Source: DATAEG01 sp051001975 (GTDB lineage: Bacteria; Actinomycetota; Actinomycetes; Mycobacteriales; Jatrophihabitantaceae). From it: 64,000 nucleotides of DNA. Positions within the stretch are counted from its first letter, which is position 1. Every line of letters begins with the position of its first letter. The DNA lies in NCBI GenBank assembly GCA_051001975.1, contig JBPCMU010000013.1:60597-124596 (forward strand), read 5' to 3'. Shown here piece after piece: positions 8,443 to 15,793 of this stretch. A model generated the notes under the pieces. It ran no database searches. It was not told the DNA's origin and saw only the letters and a program-made list of their open reading frames with translations. A program made the translations under genes and the position numbers.

Positions 8443-8616
8443 ATGACCACACAGACGCAGCGCCTGCGCCGCCTGGCGGTTGGTGTAGTGGCCACGCTCT
8501 CCATCGTCGGCCTCGGTGCCGGAGCGTCAACCGCAGCCTCGGTCTCCGCGAAGGACTGGGTCGGCCACGCAAACAGCACGACGGTCTCCGCAAAGGACTG
8601 GGTCGGCCACAGATAA
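8443..8616 (+). CDS. Secreted duplicated small peptide, candidate pheromone precursor
   Basis: A 57-aa frame. Residues 1-32 look like a Sec signal peptide: MTTQTQRLRRLAVGVVATL gives the basic N-region and start of the hydrophobic core, and GLGAGASTAA ends with an AxA-like cleavage site. The remaining 25 residues are two copies of VSAKDWVGH separated by ANSTT and ended by a single Arg. The start is fixed by GAAGGAG 9 nt upstream. The two DNA copies differ at one of 29 bases, so the duplication is recent or kept alike. The gene is followed by a perfect 15-bp hairpin terminator and lies divergent from an XRE regulator. A secreted signalling peptide, processed to an AKDWVGH core, is the simplest reading. 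I know of no characterised peptide with this motif. A toxin or antimicrobial peptide is the alternative. Confidence 0.7.
   Translation: MTTQTQRLRRLAVGVVATLSIVGLGAGASTAASVSAKDWVGHANSTTVSAKDWVGHR
8540..8610 (+). repeat. 29-bp tandem direct repeat inside the peptide gene
   Basis: Two copies, 8540-8568 and 8582-8610, 28 of 29 bases identical with a period of 42 bp (14 codons). Each encodes VSAKDWVGH. The only difference, G versus A at a third codon position, is silent, which suggests selection on the peptide rather than on the DNA alone. Confidence 0.9.
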
Positions 8617-8780
8617 CTCAAAAGCTTCCAGTTCATGCCCAACGCCCCCGGGCACGAACTATTGGCTGAGGCGAACCGCCGTTTCCCCGCAACGCCCCCG
8701 CGGGGAGGCAGCGACAGAGTCGCCCCTCCACAGCAGCGGGGCTGACCATCCCCCAGGTCGGCCCCGCGACAATACGCAAG

Positions 8781-8824
8781 AGAATGGCCCGGACGTTCTC
8801 AGACCGTCCGGGCCATTCTGTTTT
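8781..8824. terminator. Bidirectional intrinsic terminator
   Basis: Arms 8781-8795 and 8805-8819 form a perfect 15-bp stem (AGAATGGCCCGGACG and its complement) with a 9-nt loop, followed on the plus strand by GTTTT. Outer segments CGCAAGAG and CTCTTGCG can extend the pairing across a bulge. It lies between the convergent peptide gene and the 8843-9364 gene and can serve both. Confidence 0.85.
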
Positions 8825-8842
8825 CCTCTTGCGTTGCTGCGG

Positions 8843-9364
8843 TTAGCCGGTTGCGTCGGTCTCCGAGGACTCCGAGGACTCCGAGCGGGCGGCCGGCCGG
8901 GGTACTGAGCGGACCGGGGCGGTGACCGGCCCCGGCTCGTTGCCGCGCACCTTCTTCACCACCACTACTGCCAGGCCGGCGATGGCAGCAAAACCGAGCA
9001 CCTTCTTGGCGCGCGATCCGCGCTTCTTCTGCGCCGGGCGCACCTCGGACACCAGCGCAGTGGCCTTCGCGCCGGCGCGCTTCGCGTTCTTGCGGGCCTT
9101 ACGGGAGGTCTTGTCCACGAGCTTGTTCGCGTTCTTGCGTTCGGCCTTCGCTCGCTTGGCCGCGCGCCGACGCCGCTTGCCCAGTTCGTTGACTACTGCA
9201 CCGACCTGCTCCTGGGCGACGGAGAACTTGTCCCCTGCGGTCTCCCCGAGCGCTGCGACCGTCGTGCTCACGCCCTCTGCGACGTCATGTGCGGCGGACT
9301 TCGCGGAATCGCCTGCCGTCTGCAGGGCGTCGGCGACTGTGCCGTGCGACCGTCTGGACTTCAT
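8843..9364 (-). CDS. Lys/Ala-rich membrane-anchored protein
   Basis: About 173 aa, not a recognised family. The N-terminal half is Ala-rich and amphipathic (ADALQTAGDSAKSAAHDVAE), resembling LEA- or apolipoprotein-like repeats. The middle is very basic with many Lys-Arg runs (KRRRRAAKRAKAERKNANK). A hydrophobic segment near the C-terminus (VLGFAAIAGLAVVVVKKV) is a likely single membrane helix, and the end is acidic and Ser/Glu rich. I chose the ATG at 9364 since GAGAGGAG lies upstream; the longer frame has no ribosome site. It may bind nucleic acid or envelope polymers at the membrane. No operon partner. Confidence 0.65.
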   Translation of the reverse strand: MKSRRSHGTVADALQTAGDSAKSAAHDVAEGVSTTVAALGETAGDKFSVAQEQVGAVVNELGKRRRRAAKRAKAERKNANKLVDKTSRKARKNAKRAGAKATALVSEVRPAQKKRGSRAKKVLGFAAIAGLAVVVVKKVRGNEPGPVTAPVRSVPRPAARSESSESSETDATG

Positions 9365-9610
9365 GGGTGGCTCCTCTCGTGGAGCGGATCTGTCGCGGTG
9401 GCGCCTGAGAAAATTACTTCTCATCCGACCCGGTACATGGCTAACTGCTCATGTCGACCCTAGTGCTGTTGCAGGTCCAGGCCAGTACTAGGTGGATGAT
9501 TGCGTTTCCCGGCTCCCGGGTCGGTGCGGCATGGGAGGATGTGAAGGCCGATCTCACCGCGTTCCACGCGGCTCGGCAAGACCTTCCGACGCAAAGGAGC
9601 GCCTCGCCTC

Positions 9611-10135
9611 GTGTCCACGACTCAGACCGCCACGTTGCACACGTCTGCGGGGGATATCCGGCTGAACCTGTTCGGCAACCATGCTCCGAAGACAGTCGCT
9701 AACTTCACCGGCTTGGCGTCCGGGGCGAAGGAGTGGACCCACCCGAAGACGCGGGCAAAGAGCACCAACCCGCTCTACGACGGGACGATCTTCCACCGTG
9801 TCATCCCCGGCTTCATGCTCCAGGCCGGCGATCCGATCGGCACCGGAGTCGGCGGCCCGGGGTACGAATTCGCCGACGAGATCCATCCCGAGCTCGTGTT
9901 CGATCGGCCGTACCTGTTGGCGATGGCCAACGCCGGCCCGAACACCAACGGTTCGCAGTTCTTCATCACCGTCGGTGCGACCGCGTGGCTGAATCGCAAG
10001 CACACCATCTTCGGCGAGGTCGCCGACGCCGATAGCCGCGCCGTCGTCGACACGATCGCAGCCGCGCCGACCGGCGCCAACGACCGCCCGCACACCGACG
10101 TGACGATCGACTCGGTCACCGTCGACCCGTCGTGA
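9611..10135 (+). CDS. ppiA: Peptidyl-prolyl cis-trans isomerase, cyclophilin type
   Basis: A 174-aa cyclophilin that speeds proline isomerisation in folding proteins. Typical segments are FGNHAPKTVANFTGLA, YDGTIFHRVIPGFMLQAGDP (active-site Arg in FHRVI), LAMANAGPNTNGSQFFIT and HTIFGEV, all in order. It lacks a signal peptide, so it acts in the cytoplasm. The GTG start has AAAGGAG 11 nt upstream. It is the first gene of the conserved actinobacterial block ppiA - rhomboid - PH protein - crgA found near the chromosomal origin, as in mycobacteria. Confidence 0.93.
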   Translation: MSTTQTATLHTSAGDIRLNLFGNHAPKTVANFTGLASGAKEWTHPKTRAKSTNPLYDGTIFHRVIPGFMLQAGDPIGTGVGGPGYEFADEIHPELVFDRPYLLAMANAGPNTNGSQFFITVGATAWLNRKHTIFGEVADADSRAVVDTIAAAPTGANDRPHTDVTIDSVTVDPS

Positions 10136-10139
10136 CGGC

Positions 10140-11099
10140 ATGTCCATGGTGGATCGCGGGTCCGGGGGTGACCGGACGGAGATGACCTCGGCGTCGGAAC
10201 CCATAGCGGCGGCCGAAGGCATGGCCTTCTGCTATCGGCATCCGCTGCGGGAAACCGGCGTTCGATGCGTCCGTTGTGGCCGGCCGATCTGCCCCGACTG
10301 CATGCGTCCGGCCTCGGTGGGCTTCCACTGCCCGGACGATGTCGAGCTCACCGCCCGGTTGATGCCGGTGGTGCGGACCGTTGCCGGAGCACCCGCCCGC
10401 GCGGCGCGGCCGCTGGTCACCTGGTCGCTGATCGCGCTGAACGTCGCGGTGTACATCGGCACGGTGATCGAGGCGGGCGGGCGGCTGGATCACCCGGCCG
10501 CCGCGACGGGCAACTCGATCTTCCATTCCTGGCTGCTGCAGCCGGCCGCCGTCGCGCGCGGCGGTATGGAATTCCAACGCCTGCTCACGGCGGCCTTCCT
10601 ACACGTTAACCCGCTGCACATCGTATTGAACATGATCGCGCTGGCAGTGGTCGGACCGTTCGTCGAGCAGGTCCTGGGCCGGTGGCGGTTCCTTGCGGTG
10701 TACCTGCTCGCGGCGCTCGGCGGCTCTGCGGCGGTGTACGTGTTCGGCAATCACTATCAGCCGGTGGCCGGCGCGTCCGGAGCCATCTACGGGCTTTTCG
10801 GCGCGGCGTTCGTCCTGGCTCATCGCATCAGACTGGACATGCGAGCGCTGCTGGCCACGGTGGCACTGAACTTCTTGCTGACCTTCTCCATCGCCGGAAT
10901 CTCGACCGAGGGACACATCGGCGGGTTCATCACCGGCGGGCTGGCAGCAGCAGCGGTGATCTGGCTGCCCGCCCTGCTGCCGGAACCCATCCGCACCAAG
11001 CGTGCGCTGGCCGTCCAGGTGGCCGGCCTGTTACTGATCACCGCCATCGTGGTGATCAGTGTCGCGATCCGGACCGCTACCTTCCCCGGACCTGCCTGA
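10140..11099 (+). CDS. Rhomboid-family intramembrane serine protease
   Basis: About 319 aa. The N-terminus has a B-box-like zinc finger (CYRHP, CVRCGRPICPDC, residues about 31-55). Six membrane helices follow. The catalytic serine lies in GASGAIYG, the catalytic His in GHIGGF, and FLHVNPLHIVLNM is the L1/TM2 element. Rhomboids cut single-pass membrane proteins within the bilayer. It starts only 4 bp after ppiA, so the two are probably co-transcribed. The substrate is unknown. An internal ATG (MTSASEPIAAAEG) could be the true start. Confidence 0.92.
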   Translation: MSMVDRGSGGDRTEMTSASEPIAAAEGMAFCYRHPLRETGVRCVRCGRPICPDCMRPASVGFHCPDDVELTARLMPVVRTVAGAPARAARPLVTWSLIALNVAVYIGTVIEAGGRLDHPAAATGNSIFHSWLLQPAAVARGGMEFQRLLTAAFLHVNPLHIVLNMIALAVVGPFVEQVLGRWRFLAVYLLAALGGSAAVYVFGNHYQPVAGASGAIYGLFGAAFVLAHRIRLDMRALLATVALNFLLTFSIAGISTEGHIGGFITGGLAAAAVIWLPALLPEPIRTKRALAVQVAGLLLITAIVVISVAIRTATFPGPA

Positions 11100-11105
11100 C
11101 CGCAC

Positions 11106-11555
11106 TCACGCGGGTGTGCGGACTGCCTCGATCAGCTCGGCCACGTCCTGCGGGTCGGCGTTCAGAGCACGGCGGCTCAGCACCGCGAGCTGCTCGCCGG
11201 CGTCGATCTCGAGGGTGGCGGAAGAGAGTCCGAGGCGCCGCCGACGGTCGACCCTGATTGCCTCGATCTGGGCCCAGGTATACGTGGCCGTCAGCGTCGG
11301 GGAGTGAATCGTCAGCCCGGCGGCGGTGACCTTCAGACGTGGCGACCAAATCAGGTCGGTCGCACACAGCGCGGCCAGCATCACCGCGGCTATGCCATAG
11401 ATCAGCTTGCCCTGACGATCGCCGCCGGAGGTCAACCAGAGCACGACGAATCCGACCCAGACGGTCAGCATTCCGGAGGCGAACAGCCGGTTCGGGCTGA
11501 ACGAGGCCAGCACTGCCGCGCCAGGGTGGTCGGAGTTATCCACCGGTGTGGACAA
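11106..11555 (-). CDS. PH-domain membrane protein (Rv0010c-like)
   Basis: A 149-aa protein with two membrane helices (FASGMLTVWVGFVVLWLTS and KLIYGIAAVMLAALCATDLIW) followed by a bacterial PH-like domain (LKVTAAGLTIHSPTLTATYTW to the C-terminus). This matches the conserved gene between ppiA/rhomboid and crgA in actinobacteria. The frame opens with TTG, and a GTG 12 bp later (11543) is an alternative. Neither has a strong ribosome site. Its role is unknown, probably in the cell envelope. Confidence 0.8.
   Translation of the reverse strand: MSTPVDNSDHPGAAVLASFSPNRLFASGMLTVWVGFVVLWLTSGGDRQGKLIYGIAAVMLAALCATDLIWSPRLKVTAAGLTIHSPTLTATYTWAQIEAIRVDRRRRLGLSSATLEIDAGEQLAVLSRRALNADPQDVAELIEAVRTPA
11536..11555. 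promoter_or_regulatory. Pair of DnaA-box-like 9-mers
   Basis: TGTGGACAA at 11547-11555 is the complement of TTGTCCACA, the consensus actinobacterial DnaA box. TTATCCACC at 11536-11544 matches the E. coli-type box TTATCCACA at 8 of 9. They face each other with 2 bp between them. They lie at the very start of the PH gene, in the gene block that normally sits by the origin. Binding is inferred only. Confidence 0.35.
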
Positions 11556-11624
11556 ACCTGGGGAGAACTACACGCGTGTAATCCGTACCGCGACGCAGTC
11601 GCGGACCAGGTTGACCGGGCGCGC

Positions 11625-11891
11625 TCAGCGCCACCGCACCGCCATGACCAGGCCGACCACCATGAACCCGAAGCCGATGGCGAAGTTGTACGCGCCGATG
11701 TTCTGCATCACCGGTACGTCCTCCCCGTCGATGTAATAGACGGCGATCCAGGCGAGGCCGAGCACCAGGACGATGGCCATCAACACCGGGTACCACGTCG
11801 GGCTGGGTGCCGCGGCCTTGGCTGCGGCGGTCCCCACCACGCGCGTCGGCGGCGTGTAATCCGACTTCTTACGCACCTTGCTCTTGGGCAC
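11625..11891 (-). CDS. crgA: Cell division protein CrgA
   Basis: An 88-aa protein with two membrane helices (WYPVLMAIVLVLGLAWIAVYY and NFAIGFGFMVVGLVMAVRW) and the CrgA signature PKSKVRKKSDYTPP at the N-terminus. CrgA inhibits or coordinates FtsZ-ring assembly and peptidoglycan synthases at the septum, and in mycobacteria binds FtsZ, FtsQ and PBPA. The GTG start is set by GAGGAAGG upstream. A longer frame on the same strand runs 129 residues further but is antisense to DUF881. It lies divergent from the DUF881 operon, the usual order in actinobacteria. Confidence 0.93.
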   Translation of the reverse strand: MPKSKVRKKSDYTPPTRVVGTAAAKAAAPSPTWYPVLMAIVLVLGLAWIAVYYIDGEDVPVMQNIGAYNFAIGFGFMVVGLVMAVRWR

Positions 11892-12031
11892 TGTTGCCTT
11901 CCTCTGCCAGCTTGTTCCTTCCCCGGCGCAACCGAGTGGTCGGTGCGGCGGAATGGAACCGTCGCGGGTAGCGTAATCGCCCCGAGCAAGTCGCGGGATA
12001 TCTCCCGCCGCGTACTGACAGGAGACGGTCT

Positions 12032-12745
12032 GTGCCGAGCGCGGCGTGGCGGACGCTGGTGCCGGTCGTCGCGCTCGCCGCCGGCTTGCTGTTCGCCACC
12101 TCGGCCCGGGCCTCGCACGGAACCGACCTCCGTGGCAGTTCCACCGCAAACCTCGTCGACCTGGTCCGCTCCGCGCAGGCGAAGGCAACCAAGTTGAGTG
12201 CATCCGCGCGGACGCTGGACGTGGACGTGCAGCAGCGCACCTCGGTGGTCGCGTCGTCGGACACCGGTGTGGCCGCACAACAGCGGCGCAGCGACAGTCT
12301 CGAAGACCCGGCCGGCCTCGTAGCCGAGCGGGGACCTGGCCTGGTCGTGGTGCTCGACGACTCGCCGCGCAAGCCCGATCCGGGGATCGACGCGAACAAC
12401 TACGTGATCCACCAATCCGACCTGCAGGCAGTGGTCAACGCGTTGTGGGCCGGTGGCGCCGAGGCGATGTCGATCTCCGGACAGCGAATCATCGCCACCA
12501 GCGCGGTGCGCTGTGTCGGGAACACCCTTTTGATCAACGGCCAGTTGTTCTCGCCGCCGTTCCGGATCGAGGCGATCGGCCCGTCCGACACAATGCGGGC
12601 AGCGCTGGACCGGTCCTACGGGGTCAGTCTCATCCGGCAGGCAGTGGATGCCCTAGGCCTCGGCTTCTCCGTCGACTCGTCGGATGAACTGCACTTGCCG
12701 GCCTTCGACGGGACCGTCGGCCTGAGCTATGCGACGGTGCCCTAA
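12032..12745 (+). CDS. DUF881-family envelope protein
   Basis: A 237-aa DUF881 protein. The N-terminus has a signal or anchor (WRTLVPVVALAAGLLFATSARA). A coiled segment follows (LVDLVRSAQAKATKLSASARTLD). The conserved core has GLVVVLDDSPRKPDPGIDANNYVIHQSDLQAVVNALWAGGAEAMSI, INGQLFSPPFRIEAIG and IRQAVDALGLGF. The gene is found next to crgA, sortase and pknB in many actinobacteria. It acts outside the membrane, probably in cell-wall assembly or division, function not proven. GTG start with AGGAG about 7 nt upstream. Its stop overlaps the start of the sortase gene (TAATG). Confidence 0.87.
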   Translation: MPSAAWRTLVPVVALAAGLLFATSARASHGTDLRGSSTANLVDLVRSAQAKATKLSASARTLDVDVQQRTSVVASSDTGVAAQQRRSDSLEDPAGLVAERGPGLVVVLDDSPRKPDPGIDANNYVIHQSDLQAVVNALWAGGAEAMSISGQRIIATSAVRCVGNTLLINGQLFSPPFRIEAIGPSDTMRAALDRSYGVSLIRQAVDALGLGFSVDSSDELHLPAFDGTVGLSYATVP

Positions 12746-13575
12746 TGGCTGACGACGAGGACGCGGCGGTCGGTAGGCACGCCGGCAACGGGACCCCGGC
12801 CGCGGATGCACCGCACGCGCGCACCGGCGGCGACGTGGTGCGGTTCTTCGCCCGAGGCGTCGGGCAGACCCTCATCACCGCTGGACTGGTGTTGCTGCTG
12901 TTCGTGGTTTACGAGGTCTGGGTGACGAACATCTTCGCTCACCAGAAGCAGACCCAGGCGCGCAAGCAACTCGCCCAGGTGTGGTCGTCGGGCAAGGATC
13001 CGCTGAAGGGCCAGGACAAGCTGCAACTGCCCGCCGGGACGCAGGTCGTCATCCCGCTCGGCGAGGGGTTCGCGAACATCTACATCCCGGTGCTGGGCAA
13101 GGACTTCGCGTTCCCGGTCGTGGAGGGCACCGACGAGGCCGACCTGGAGAAGGGGGTCGGGCATTACACCGGTACCGCGATCCCCGGCCAGATCGGTAAC
13201 TTCTCGGTGGCCGGACACCGGGTTGGCAAGGGTGAGCCGTTCCTCAACCTGGACCACCTCAAGCCCGGCGATGCGGTGGTCATCCAGACGGCGTCCCACT
13301 GGTACGTCTACAAGGTGCTCGGCAAAGGCACCGACCTGGCTGCCACCGACACGCAAGGAGTGCCGGGTCGCGAGATCGTCACCCCTGACCAGTCCCAGGT
13401 GATTGATCCGGTACCCGGTCATCCAGGACTCTCGCCGACGCGTGCCCTGATGACGATGACCACCTGCCACCCGAAGTACAGCGCGACGGATCGGATGATC
13501 GTGCACGCGGCACTGTCCCGGGCAATCGCGAAGTCTGGCAAACGCACGCCCAAGGAGATGGGGGGCGACCTCTAG
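12745..13575 (+). CDS. srtE: Class E sortase
   Basis: A 276-aa transpeptidase. After a cytoplasmic N-terminus comes one membrane helix (GQTLITAGLVLLLFVVYEVWV), then the sortase fold. The catalytic His lies in NFSVAGHR, the catalytic Cys in MTTCHPKYSATDR, and the Arg follows in that TLTTC-type motif. Class E sortases cut LAXTG motifs and anchor proteins to peptidoglycan, such as chaplins in Streptomyces. The gene overlaps DUF881 by one base and precedes a small membrane protein and trpG in the same transcript. No LAXTG substrate is seen in the window. Confidence 0.9.
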   Translation: MADDEDAAVGRHAGNGTPAADAPHARTGGDVVRFFARGVGQTLITAGLVLLLFVVYEVWVTNIFAHQKQTQARKQLAQVWSSGKDPLKGQDKLQLPAGTQVVIPLGEGFANIYIPVLGKDFAFPVVEGTDEADLEKGVGHYTGTAIPGQIGNFSVAGHRVGKGEPFLNLDHLKPGDAVVIQTASHWYVYKVLGKGTDLAATDTQGVPGREIVTPDQSQVIDPVPGHPGLSPTRALMTMTTCHPKYSATDRMIVHAALSRAIAKSGKRTPKEMGGDL

Positions 13576-13577
13576 CT

Positions 13578-13736
13578 ATGTACACCTGGATCTGGCGGCA
13601 CCTGCCCGGCGGGCTGTCGCTGAAGCTGCTCGAGACTTTGCTGTTGGTGGCCGCGGTGGCGGCTCTGCTGCTGTTCGTGATCTTCCCGTGGGTGGAGCCG
13701 CATCTGCCGTTCAACAAGGCGACGGTCAACCAGTGA
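13578..13736 (+). CDS. Small membrane protein in the sortase-trpG operon, 52 aa
   Basis: A 52-aa frame: YTWIWRHLPGGLSLKLLETL, a short amphipathic start, then a hydrophobic helix LLLVAAVAALLLFVIFPWVE and a short polar tail. Starts 2 bp after the sortase stop, and its TGA overlaps the GTG of trpG, so the reading frame is translationally linked at both ends. Small membrane proteins of this kind are common at this spot in actinobacteria. The function is unknown; an accessory role to the sortase is plausible. Confidence 0.7.
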   Translation: MYTWIWRHLPGGLSLKLLETLLLVAAVAALLLFVIFPWVEPHLPFNKATVNQ

Positions 13737-14428
13737 CTGCGAAGCCTCCGAAAGGCCGGCGGGTACTCGTCGTCGACAACTACGACAGTTTCGTCTACAA
13801 CCTGGTGCAGTACCTCGGGCAGCTCGAGATCGAGGTCGTGGTGCGCCGCAACGACGAGATTGCACCGGGCGAGCTGAGCGGACTCGGTCTCGCCGGCGTA
13901 CTCATCTCTCCCGGGCCGGGCACCCCGCAGGATGCCGGGCAGAGCATCCCGCTCGTCACACGGTGCGCGGCTGACCGGCTACCACTGCTCGGAGTGTGCC
14001 TGGGCCACCAGGCGATCGGTGCGGCGTTCGGCGCGGCCATCGTCCGAGCACCGGAGCTGTTGCACGGCAAGACCAGCGAGGTCAGCCACGACGGCAGTGG
14101 CGTGCTTATGGGGGTGCCCTCACCGGTCACGGTGACGCGCTACCACTCGCTGACGATCGACGAAGCGACGCTGCCCGCGGAGTTCATCGTGACCGGGCGG
14201 ACCGCCTCGGGCGTCGTGATGGCGATTCGGCATGTCGAGCTACCGATCGACGGGGTGCAGTTCCACCCCGAATCGGTCCTCACCGAGAGCGGTCACCTGA
14301 TGCTGGCGAACTGGTTGAGGCGATGCGGGCTGGCCGTTGCCGATGAGCGCGTTGCTGCGCTGACCGAGGAAATGCGGAGAGTCCGCTGCGCAGCCTGGAC
14401 CACCGATTCTGCCGTGCTCCCGGCCTGA
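13733..14428 (+). CDS. trpG: Anthranilate/para-aminobenzoate synthase glutaminase subunit
   Basis: A 231-aa class I glutamine amidotransferase. It passes ammonia from glutamine to a TrpE or PabB partner for tryptophan or folate synthesis. Landmarks are VVDNYDSFVYNLVQYLG at the N-terminus, LGVCLGHQAIG with the nucleophile Cys, and GVQFHPESVLT with the catalytic His and Glu. I set the start at the GTG that overlaps the stop of the previous gene. The longer frame from 13688 reads through that gene in another frame. No TrpE/PabB is adjacent, and the gene belongs to the conserved sortase-trpG-pknB region. It may serve folate or tryptophan or both. Confidence 0.9.
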   Translation: MTAKPPKGRRVLVVDNYDSFVYNLVQYLGQLEIEVVVRRNDEIAPGELSGLGLAGVLISPGPGTPQDAGQSIPLVTRCAADRLPLLGVCLGHQAIGAAFGAAIVRAPELLHGKTSEVSHDGSGVLMGVPSPVTVTRYHSLTIDEATLPAEFIVTGRTASGVVMAIRHVELPIDGVQFHPESVLTESGHLMLANWLRRCGLAVADERVAALTEEMRRVRCAAWTTDSAVLPA

Positions 14429-14525
14429 CCCGGCCTTCCTCTGACATCCAGGTCACGGCGCCGATCACCAAGGCGCCGATGAGTACCACCAGTCCGATCC
14501 CGCCGAGCATCGCGATCGTCTCCAT
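14280..14525 (-). CDS. Small membrane protein, 81 aa, tail overlapping trpG
   Basis: A frame starting METIAMLGGIGLVVLIGALV, a clear hydrophobic helix of about 22 residues, followed by a basic tail. GAAGGG lies upstream of the ATG. The 3' half is antisense to the end of trpG and reads as low-complexity Arg/Ser, so the protein may really be only the first 40 residues with a lost stop, or a true overlapping gene. Treat as provisional. Confidence 0.35.
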   Translation of the reverse strand: METIAMLGGIGLVVLIGALVIGAVTWMSEEGRVRPGARQNRWSRLRSGLSAFPRSAQQRAHRQRPARIASTSSPASGDRSR

Positions 14526-14620
14526 GACCTGACCCTTCGTATGGTGACGAGGTCATGGCACACGGTCAACTTAGGTTTCGGCAGTGTTTTGGATGAATTC
14601 TCACGGCCAGTAGGGCATCC

Positions 14621-15790
14621 TCACGCGGTGCTCACGGGCCGGCTACGCCGACCCGCTTGCCAGACCTGCGCGACCAGTGGCACCCCTGGGCGGTAGGCGA
14701 GGTGGATGTAGCTCGGCGCGGCCAGCTCTACCAGGTCGGCGCGGAGGCCGACCGCGATCCGGCCGATGTCAGTGCGGCGCAGCGCTGCGGCACCCCCGGC
14801 AGTCGCAGCGCGTACCGCTTCGGCGGGACTCATCCGCATCTCCCGGACGGCCAGCGCGATGGCCAGCGGCATCGACGTGGAGTACGCCGAGCCGGGGTTG
14901 CAGTCCGTGGCCAGCGCGACCCCGGCGCCGGCGTCGAGCAGCCGCCGCGCATCGGGGTACGTCGCCCTGGTGGAGAACTCCGCCAGCGGCAACAGGGTCG
15001 CGACGGTCTGCGAACCGGCCAGCGCCTCGATGTCTGCGTCCGAGAGGTGTGTGCAGTGATCGGCGCTGGCCGCGCCGAGGTCGACGGCAAGCTGCACGCC
15101 CGGACCCTGTTCGAGTTGGTTCGCGTGCAACCGCACCCCGAGGCCGGCCGCGGCACCGGCCGCGAGCACGGTGCGGGCCTCGTCCTCGTCGAACGCGCCA
15201 CGGTCACAGAAGGCATCGATCCAGCGGCTGTGCGGCGCGCAGACCGGAATCATGTCGTCGACGAGCAGGTCCAGGTAGCCGGATCGGTCCGCGGCATATT
15301 CAGCGGGAACGACGTGTGCGCCGAGGAAGGTGGTCTCCGGGGTGAACCGCTGGGCGATCTGCACTGACCGCAGCTCGGTCGCGGTGTCGAGGCCGTACCC
15401 GGACTTGCACTCGAACGTGGTGACTCCGCTGCCCAACAGCTCGGCGGCCAGGTGGCTCACGGTGGCCGACAACGCGCCGTCGGAGGCGGCCCGGGTTGCC
15501 GCCACGGTCGTGCCGATCCCCCCTGCGCTGTAGGGCGTTCCGGCCATTCGCGCGGCGAACTCGTCACTTCGGTCGCCGGCGAAGACCAGGTGCGCGTGCG
15601 AGTCGACGAATCCCGGCAACAGGGTCCGGCCGCCGAGCGAGTGCGCCACATCCGCAGCGGGAGCACCCCGGGCAGCGCCTACCCACGCGACGTGATCGTC
15701 CTCGATCAGCACCGCGGCATCGGCGAGCTCGCCGAGCTCGTCGTCCTGCGTAGCGAGTAACCCGATATCGGTGAGCAGTTGGGTGGGCAC
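14621..15790 (-). CDS. hutI: Imidazolonepropionase
   Basis: A 389-aa amidohydrolase that opens 4-imidazolone-5-propionate to N-formimino-L-glutamate, third step of histidine breakdown. Metal-binding HAH is in VDSHAHLVFAGDRSDEF. RLHANQLEQG and ADHCTHLSDADIEAL hold further ligands, and ALATDCNPGSAYSTSMPL the catalytic Asp. Start GTG, 3 bp after the stop of the glycosylase gene. It ends the hut cluster; hutU and hutH lie on the same strand further right, separated by the DUF5990 gene on the other strand. The hutG or hutF step is not in the window. Confidence 0.93.
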   Translation of the reverse strand: MPTQLLTDIGLLATQDDELGELADAAVLIEDDHVAWVGAARGAPAADVAHSLGGRTLLPGFVDSHAHLVFAGDRSDEFAARMAGTPYSAGGIGTTVAATRAASDGALSATVSHLAAELLGSGVTTFECKSGYGLDTATELRSVQIAQRFTPETTFLGAHVVPAEYAADRSGYLDLLVDDMIPVCAPHSRWIDAFCDRGAFDEDEARTVLAAGAAAGLGVRLHANQLEQGPGVQLAVDLGAASADHCTHLSDADIEALAGSQTVATLLPLAEFSTRATYPDARRLLDAGAGVALATDCNPGSAYSTSMPLAIALAVREMRMSPAEAVRAATAGGAAALRRTDIGRIAVGLRADLVELAAPSYIHLAYRPGVPLVAQVWQAGRRSRPVSTA

Positions 15791-15793
15791 GTC

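Noticed and set aside
8635..8745. A 36-aa frame after the peptide gene (MPNAPGHELLAEANRRF...)
   Set aside because: No ribosome site and no similarity; may be a chance frame, though its place before the terminator makes it worth a look in transcript data.
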